A stretch of 64,000 nt of DNA from Atherinomorus stipes (taxonomy: Eukaryota; Chordata; Actinopteri; Atheriniformes; Atherinidae), in contig JALJCO010003910.1 in NCBI GenBank assembly GCA_023101725.1, forward strand, positions 248,001-312,000, in the 5' to 3' direction. The translations under genes were made by a program, and so were the position numbers. The first letter of the stretch is position 1. Every line of letters begins with the position of its first letter. The notes under the pieces were generated by a model. That model saw only the letters and a program-made list of their open reading frames with translations. It made no database searches and was not told the DNA's origin. Below are positions 57,134-64,000 of the stretch, in pieces.

Positions 57134-57915
57134 TTCAGTTTATTTGTATCGCACACTTATGACCGTGGTCGCACAAAGTGCTTCACAGAGACATAAAAAA
57201 TACCCAAATAGATAAATGAAACACACAAACACTGATGAAAGCACATTAACACGAAGCATACTAATACATTAACACCTACTGTGTGGTCATACAGTATGTG
57301 TAAAAAATACACAAATACACACAAGGATGAACACTGGTGTACTTAGAACACATAGAATGATCACAATGAATAAAAATAAGGCCAAATTACAAGATAAAAA
57401 CACGAGACCAAATAAATACTTAAAAGAATTAAAAGTACAAAGTATGAACGACCACCTCAACTAGAAAATAAAAGCTAGAGCAAAGAAATATGTTTTCAGT
57501 AAAGTTTTAAAAGCTTGGACAGACTGGGCACTTCTAATATGTAGCGGCAGTCCATTCCACAGTTTCGGGGGCATCACCGAGAAGCTCTATCGCCTCGAGA
57601 GACACATCTGGTTCGAGGAACCTCCAAAAGCAACTGAGAAGAGGACCTCAGAGATCTAGTGGGAGCATGCCTGATCAAAAGCTTCGCCATATATGGAGGA
57701 GCTAACCCAGTCAGATAAGCCAGTAATAAAATTTTAAACTGAACCCTAAAGCTGACGGGAAGCCAGTGAAGCTCAGCAAGGATGGGAGTGATGTGGTCGG
57801 AAAACCTCTTTCCAGTAAACAAATGGGCAGCTGCCTTCTGAGCAAGCTGGAGGCGGTGGAGGGATAATAAAGTGAATACAGTAGAAACATTTGTTAGAAA
57901 TCTGGAAAAAGACAT
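57134..57915 (-). pseudogene. L2 LINE, C-terminus and 3' UTR
   Basis: The minus strand from 57915 reads LQLAQKAAAHLFTG, DHITPILAELHWLPV, FKILLLAYLTGLAPPYMAKL and RSLRSSSQLLLEVPRTR, the standard L2 C-terminal domain. A frameshift follows. The phase then continues WNGLPLHIRSAQSVQAFKTL to a TAG stop at 57463-57461. The remaining 330 bp is 3' UTR, ending near GTGCGATACAAATAAACTG. The reverse-transcriptase catalytic part is absent (5' truncation). The plus-strand sequence of this element may look like a SINE. Confidence 0.85.
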
Positions 57916-57969
57916 TTGTAGAACTGGCTTCAGGTTGTAATTTAATGATCAGCCCTGGTCTGTTCTAGC

Positions 57970-58142
57970 CTAATCTGCTTCTGAATCCTAACCTGATTCT
58001 GATCCCTAATCTGAATCTAAATCCTAATCTGGCTCTGAATCCTAATCTGATTCTGAATCCTAATCTGGTTATGACACCTAAACTGATTCTGAATCCTAAT
58101 CTGGTTCTGAATCCTAATAAGAATCTGAATCCTAATTGGAAT
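57970..58142 (+). repeat. 18-bp minisatellite, about 9.6 copies
   Basis: Units of the form CTAATCTGRTTCTGAATC repeat with exact 18-base spacing at 57970, 57988 and onward to 58132, with 1-5 substitutions each and no length change. It adjoins the truncated start of the L2 fragment. Confidence 0.9.
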
Positions 58143-59443
58143 CAGTGCTCAAAGGTGAGATATGGGCAGAAGGTGTCACATTGTTGGATTTTTGTCTTTT
58201 TTTAATTTTATCTTTTATTGTGACACCTCTAAAATCAATCACATTCTTTCAATCATATTTTAAAACAAGATATTTACATTTGTACACCAAACTAGCACCA
58301 AAATAATGAGGAATCAATCATTTATGTTTGTATGTGGAAATCACAAAGGAAACTATTTGGTTATTTCTTGATTTCTCTGAAGCATGGGGACGTTTGGTTC
58401 TTTATCTGTTGGACAGCAAATAAAACCAACACAGTAGTTTTTAAATAAACCATGGAAAAACAGTTAACGTGTGCTTCTAGAGTATTTTACTTGTAATGGT
58501 AAACAAAGTGTGTCACTCTGAACCTGTCAATGCTTGAGTCAAGTTAGACAACAATGTCGGCCTTGGTCAAGTCGTAGGTTAGAGAACTCACACTGGCACA
58601 CACACTGTATCAGCAACATTAAACCAGCACACATTGTTGTGTTGCATCTCTACACGTTATATCACATAGAGAGTTTATTGTCATATTCTTTCACACAGAC
58701 ATCAAACTTTCTGAACTGCATCATAACACGTAATGAAACACTGGAAACTTCTAGATAGCTGGACTAAATTAAGCAGTGGGCTGTCAGGATCCTCTGTGTC
58801 CTGGCATTGTAGTGTTGAGAGCAACCCTGGTGTTCATTACCCAGGATGCAAGAAGCAAGCAGGAAGCAAAGGAAGTTTTAAAATACTACTACAAAGGTTT
58901 CTTTTGGGTAAAGACATTCAAATAATGTAATGTGGTAGGTGGGGTTAGTAGGATGGGTGGGGTGGGGAGTGAATGGAGTGTTAGTGGAGTGTAACTGTAT
59001 TTATTTATGTATTCATGTTAAGTGTAATGTATTACATGATGTATTTATATAATGTAATCTATATGTTTATGTATTTTTTATCTTTATGGACACCAGGAAG
59101 AGTAGCTGACATTTTGCATCCGCTAATGGGGTCCACAATAAAACAATAAAACAATGCATTATAAGTATAAAATAGCAAATAGCAACCCCTGTAGGTCAGA
59201 CAGTAGTAAATACATTGGATTTTTAAAGTAATTAGGAATTCCCTGTATAGTATGGGGAAATGGAATGTTCGCAGAACATTCATTGTATAGTAGTATGTTG
59301 AGGCCAATCACTGCGATACTTTTAAATACTGTATACTGTGATGTGTCAGACATCTTGTGTTGTTGTTCATCCTCCGTTACATCTACCTTGTTTTTATTTT
59401 TTTGATGCCATTATGAAACAGGGAATAAAGACACATAATAATA
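58143..59443. other. Unassigned stretch
   Basis: GT-rich patch GGTGGGGTTAGTAGGATGGG near 58938. No gene recognised. Confidence 0.4.
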
Positions 59444-59550
59444 AAGGATTAGATTTATATTGCGCTTTTTCTTGCAGGGCACTCAAAGCGTTCACAGTAG
59501 GTCCATTATTCTTTCACTCCTCATTCATACTTGGTGATGGTAAGCTATGT
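59444..59550. repeat. Fish dispersed repeat, left part
   Basis: AAAGGATTAGATTTATATTG, CACTCAAAGCGTTCACAG and TTCACTCCTCATTCATAC make a common fish retroposon tail motif. It is cut at the Tc1 insertion at 59551. Confidence 0.5.
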
Positions 59551-60240
59551 ACAGTGGCTTGCAAAAGTATTCATATCCATGACCAAAACTAAATTGCTCA
59601 GAACAGAACAAAGCAAAAGTGAGATTTACCTTTTTATATGAAAGGAAATGGCACAAACACAACAATCCATCACTGTTTTTGTTCATAAGCGCTCTTTACT
59701 ATGAATAGGTTGTATAAGTCTGTATTTCATTGTTGCAGAAGTATTCGCACCCTTGCACCAAAGATGTTATTTTGAGTCGAAAATGATTGCACACTATAAA
59801 CTATTGCCTCACAGTGTCACAGGGCGGTATTTAGTCCCAGGTGATTTGTATATCCTTGATTGCTCCCCATAATTAGTGCCCAATAGTCACCTGTCCACAG
59901 TCATCCCATGCTTGTCAGCAGACAACAGTCATGAAGTCAAGGAGCTCTCAGAAGACCTCAGAAAGAAAGTTGTAGAGAAGCATAGAGATGGGCAAAGCTA
60001 TGTAGCCATCGCAAGTTCACTCAATGTGCCAAAAAGTACTGTTGCATCACTGGTCCAGAAGTGGAAGCGCCACAGTACCACTGTGAACCTCAAAGAACAG
60101 GGCGCCCCTCCAAGATCACGGCAAAAGGCAGAAGGAAATTGCTCAGGGAAACCAGAGCAAACCCCTCCGTCACTCTTGAAGACCTGAAGAAGTCTCTCAG
60201 GGTGCTGGGACTAACGTACACAAGTCCACAAGCAGCCATT
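59550..60240 (+). pseudogene. Tc1/mariner element, 5' half
   Basis: TA at 59550-59551 followed by CAGTGGCTTGCAAAAGTATT, the typical Tc1 terminal repeat start. The transposase N-terminus appears in a frame from 59876: HEVKELSEDLRKKVVEKHRD, then YVAIASSLNVPKSTV and ASLVQKWKR (first helix-turn-helix). After a small deletion near 60095 the phase changes to RTGRPSKITAKGRRKLLRE and SVTLEDLKKSLRVLGL (second helix-turn-helix linker). The sequence then ends at about 60240, so the DDE catalytic domain and right terminal repeat are absent. Element E2 begins about 130 bp further on. Confidence 0.85.
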
Positions 60241-60372
60241 TCACAGACAGATGGATGAAGACCAGCCTGTAAGCTGTAGGCTGCAACTATTGCAAGGCAA
60301 GGCAGGTTTATCTGTGGAAAACAGTGCTTTACATATGATATTAGAGTGCAAAAAAGACATTCAACAGGAGAA

Positions 60373-60804
60373 TCAAAGACGCAACGGAAGTTTTCTGATG
60401 CGCCCCCTAACATCCATCTTGTATCATACCTGTACAATGATTCCCTCCAGCCAGTAAAAGACAGTCTTATCTTGGCTCTTGTTCTGTCCCTTCCTCTCTC
60501 TCTTCTCTTCTCTTCCTCCAGTAATGTTTCCTTGCGTTTCTTTTTCCGAATCCGACATGATGCATTCAAAACACCCGCGGTGTTCATATCTGGTTCATAT
60601 CCATTTGCTAGTAAGTGACGCGGTGCTGCAACCAGTATTCGGCTGCAACGTCACAGTGGCGTCTCTGATGGGAATCTTACATACTGCAGCTTTTGAGCCC
60701 CAGGACGCCTCTGGGCAGTGATGGCTCTAAAATCGCATAATGAATGTTAGTGTGCCCAAACAGGTCAGAAACACAGATTTTTAAAAGCTACGTTGTGTCT
60801 TTAA
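60373..60804 (-). mobile_element. Element family E, copy 2
   Basis: Reading from 60804 on the minus strand it starts TTAAAGACACAACGTAGC, and it ends at 60373 with inverted TCAAAGACGCAACGGAAG. 432 bp. It holds a 165-codon frame (60587-60090) in which KKKRKETLLEEEKRR, GRDRTRAKIRLSFTGW and DTRWMLGGAS correspond to the peptide in E1. The frame runs out of the element into the Tc1 remnant, so its C-terminal part is unrelated. Confidence 0.65.
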
Positions 60805-62256
60805 TACATACAAAACTAATAAAAAATAAAATAGAAACAGAGAAAGTCAGAGAACATAGAAACAGAATGAAGGTGATAAATACAATGAAAAATTAGGAAT
60901 TGCACTGACAATGTATTATATATTCATTGTTTTGATGTTTTGATTCTGAAATCAAATCTTTTACCATCTGTGTGGATTTATTTCTGAAAAAATAAATATA
61001 TTCTGGGATTTAGGACAGAAAAAGCAGATGTCTAAACATACGGGATCATTTTACTGATTACATCCTGCAGAAGAAGCAGAAAAAATATGAAAGCAAGAGA
61101 AATCTGCTGGAAATGTCAGATTTTTTACAAGAACAATGAAATGAACCAAAAATCTGGATGTGATGTGAGTTCCAGTGTGAAACCAGTAAAACCAGTAAAC
61201 AGTCCTGAATGTGTGACAGAATTACACTGGGGCTCATGTTAATCAGAGAACATCAAACATCATGTTCATGTGAAGGGGGTAGTGGTGTCCCGATTCTGCT
61301 TCAGACCGAGGGGGAGGGGGAATGGTAGGACTATCTGGCCCTCAAAACAGATTTTCCATGGGGACATTAAAAAACAAGAGGTATGATATTACCCATAATT
61401 TCATGTGAAAAATGGGCAAAATGAGGAGGAAATCTGCAGCCAAAGAAACACACAAATTTGAGCATTTTTTGTAGATAAAATATGAAAATCGCTGTTTTAA
61501 AGTTACGCTTTTAAGGCCCCACCGGTGTTTGGATGCAAATCATTGCATGACTTCCGTAATCACGCAATAACTCGCGTCCCCCACCTGTGTTTTGACACGA
61601 GTTATCGTGCGATGTCAGAACGAGATTTGATTTCCAATGTGAGATTTGAACACAGACACCAAAACAAATAGCGATCGCCAGATAATGCAGATAGTTTGAT
61701 TCGTGTCTCCTCTCTAGACTGTTGTCAGACACTCATTGAGACTCTCAGAGCCCTTCAGTGTGGAAAAAAGCATGTTTTTAGGGCAAACTTACCCCGGCTT
61801 TACACCAGGTCTGTGAGCTCAGTGCAGTGGCGCGCCATGCGCACTGGATCGCGCCTGTTGTAGTCAATGGTTTGATTTATTTTGAGCACGCCGTAGCGCG
61901 TGAGCGGTCAGTCATTGCTCCAGCATGTTGCGCTGCTGCGCTAAAGATGCTCTAATTTTGACGGAGCACACACCGACACCGCATAAAATTCAGTCGTTCA
62001 TCTTGCACCTGACATGAAATCAGACATGGGATTCAGTGTTTAACATCCGGTGGCTTCCTGAAAACAAGCCACCGTGCAGATATTCAGCTGCTGAACTACC
62101 TGAACGTGACATCATCTCTGTGTACACAAGGTTTCAGTGAAATAAGAAACCATGACGCAAAACCATGTGGACAAAATGTACCATTTGGAGGAGAATCACA
62201 TGCGATCTTGCAGTCCCGCTCATGATCCTGTAATGTCACGGAATTAGTCACAGCTG
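60805..62256. other. Unassigned stretch
   Basis: No gene recognised. A (GAG)-type purine patch is at 61305-61322. Confidence 0.4.
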
Positions 62257-62310
62257 GTGCGTGTGCAGGTGCATGTGCAGGTGCGTGTGCCAGTGTGTGT
62301 GCCGGTGCGC
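62257..62310 (+). repeat. 12-bp minisatellite (GTGCRTGTGCAG)
   Basis: Four to five diverging copies of a TGCGTGTGCAGG-like unit. It produces Cys-rich frames on the plus strand and Thr/Cys/Arg-rich frames on the minus strand, which I discount. Confidence 0.75.
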
Positions 62311-62393
62311 TCGCGGGCGCTCAGTGCACGGTGTAAATGCTCGTGCCGTGGAGGTCGGAGCAAAGCTGTTGCGCTGTGCGGCGCTGATGAACC

Positions 62394-62993
62394 CGGTTGT
62401 CGCTGGACGATCTGTTTATGAAGCACGATCCGTAACGTCAGCTCATCTGCACATGTGCAGAAAGGAATACGTCCAGGTCGCCGTTAAATCTGCTGGATTT
62501 AGGAAAATAATGACCTGATAAAAAAACTTCCATCCTTGATAATAAAAGAAAAGTAACAGATGGAGGAATGAATGTTTTTAATTTTGAAGTGATGAATGCT
62601 GTACTGAAATTAAAATGGCTGCAAATGTTTTGCAGATGTTATTTTGATCCCTTAAAGTTGCCTAGTAAATTGTCAGATCACCACACACACACGTATTAAT
62701 GCATTGGAAAGTGTTGTACTAACAAAATTTCACTCCACATAATATGATTATTTGGAATAACAAATATATTATATATAGAGAAAATCATTATACTATAACG
62801 ACTGGTAGGAAAAAATAGTGGATACAAATGGTGACATTTTAGATCACACAGATTTTAATAGAAAATTCAATTTAGGCGTCCACAGAAAGTTTCTGTCTGT
62901 AGTCCAGGCAGTTCCTGTGGCTGTTAAATCTGGTTAAGTAACAGTATTCTAACATAAATCGATATGAGGGGAAACTAAACCATAGTTTAATTT

Positions 62994-63053
<60 letters not shown>

Positions 63054-63272
63054 AACAGTCGTTTAAATTTCAGTGCAGCATTCATCACCTGAAAATCAAT
63101 AATGTTCATTCCTCCATCTGTTACTTTTCGTTTATCAAGGATGGAAGTTTTTATTTTCAGGACATTATTTTCCCAGATCCGGCAGATTCAACGGCGACCT
63201 GGAAGTATTCCTTTCCGCACATGTGCAGATGAGCTGATGTTATGGATCGTGCTTCCTGAACAGCGACAACGG
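62394..63272. repeat. Long inverted repeat, about 220-bp arms
   Basis: Arm 62394-62621 and arm 63056-63272 are inverted copies (shared TCAGCTCATCTGCACATGTG, AACTTCCATCCTTGATAA, AAGTAACAGATGGAGGAATG), about 85 percent alike by eye, around a 434-bp centre that includes a (TA)n array. No coding frame spans an arm. It could be a foldback element or two converging copies of one repeat. Confidence 0.75.
62999..63049. repeat. (TA)n microsatellite
   Basis: About 25 uninterrupted TA units just inside the right arm of the inverted repeat. Confidence 0.95.
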
Positions 63273-64000
63273 TTTAAAGCGGGGGTTAGACGCGGGGGCC
63301 AGTTGCCCCATACTTAATCATTAGCAGGCTGCTAGGCTGCTGCTACACTACCTGCCCGGCTAAATACTGGAGCTATCTGGAAAATTCCTTTTTCCATCAC
63401 TCAAATATGAAAGGACATATGAAAACACACCCCAGGTTTAAAAAAAAAAAGGGAAGTGGACGTGGGTCCAGACTGAAGGTGCTAGCCTGTGACAGATGAA
63501 TAAAAAGTGGAAGTCAGGCCGATCAGAAGAAATGCTTCATTTAAAAGTCATAAAGACTCCTAATAACTATAAAGTTGTTTTGGGGGGCATTTTTTAGTCC
63601 CTTTGTAAGTTAAAACACCCCAGAAGACCATTCAAGCACTTAGAAAAGCCAATATGCAGAAAATGGGCCCTTAAACTCTTCCTACATTTTTACTTATTTT
63701 AAGAGTGGCCAAGATTTTTTTTTGCTTGTTTTTTTTTTTCTTTGCTCAGCCAGAAGCCCCTCATCTGGAGAGGTTCCTGCAGAAGTCCACTGTTTATGCC
63801 CGTCCTGGTGCAGAGCAGAGACAGAGTGGTGTCATTATAAACCCCAGTGTGCTGTTTCATCCTCCTCCTCTCCTGCATCAACATGTTTCTGTGCCACTCC
63901 TCTCGCCCACCAACACACCCATCCTTCACCCCCTTCGTCTGTTTTGTACGAACACAAAGAGGAAGAATAGGCTGGCTTTCAGCTGGCTTTACTTTGAATA
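63273..64000. other. Unassigned stretch
   Basis: No gene or element recognised. The 82-codon frame at 63722-63970 is Ser/Pro-rich without a domain. Confidence 0.4.

Noticed and set aside
62257..62426. Cys-rich and Thr/Arg-rich frames, possible secreted peptide
   Set aside because: Both derive from a diverged 12-bp GTGCGTGTGCAG minisatellite.
1..64000. CRISPR arrays, bacterial operons, phage or retroviral LTR structures
   Set aside because: No spaced direct repeats, no operon-like coding density, no paired LTRs with gag/pol motifs; the DNA is clearly vertebrate.

Overview
The window looks like intergenic or deep-intronic DNA from a ray-finned (teleost) fish, probably a percomorph. The call rests on the repeat content: Tc1/mariner relics, hAT- and PIF/Harbinger-type short elements with TTAAAGG... 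or TAA-flanked GGGCC... ends, fish non-LTR retrotransposons with ATAAAGTA-type 3' tails, L2 fragments, and many (TA)n, (CA)n and (TTA)n microsatellites. I found no intact host protein-coding gene, no convincing spliced exon, and no rRNA, tRNA or CRISPR. Almost all open frames are short, and many are translations of microsatellites or repeats.

Layout. 0-10 kb: unassigned AT-rich DNA, a LINE reverse-transcriptase remnant (minus strand, about 3 kb), a composite inverted-repeat element (3.9-4.5 kb), a (TTA)n array, a 206-bp near-perfect hairpin (5.8-6.0 kb) and a short TIR element (7.6-8.2 kb). 10-20 kb: an approximately 1.2-kb retroposon flanked by a 14-bp target duplication (11.9-13.1 kb), a Tc1 relic split by a 666-bp TIR element (14-15.2 kb), a hAT-like element beside a degenerate copy of a family called E here (15.3-16.3 kb), and a hAT-like element called A1 (18.7-19.2 kb). 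20-32 kb: a second A copy, a roughly 1-kb A-rich tract with 413 consecutive bases lacking C, a 5'-truncated LINE tail between two (TA)n arrays, a gene-free stretch that may hold conserved noncoding DNA, and short DNA elements. 32-38 kb: a three-level nest in which element C lies inside Harbinger-like element B inside element A, followed by further A and B copies. 39-43 kb: element E1, then a 2.7-kb decayed Rex1/L2-group LINE with endonuclease and reverse-transcriptase domains. 43-52 kb: a long inverted repeat, remnants of an ORF pair with a DDE_Tnp_4-type transposase, and a second copy of the composite element. 53-64 kb: fish repeats, an L2 3' end, an 18-bp minisatellite, a truncated Tc1 next to E2, and another long inverted repeat.

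The parts do not form a pathway. They are layers of insertion and decay, and several layers can be ordered from nesting and target-site duplications. Family names are inferred by eye from motifs and termini, with no database search. Identities are hand estimates.
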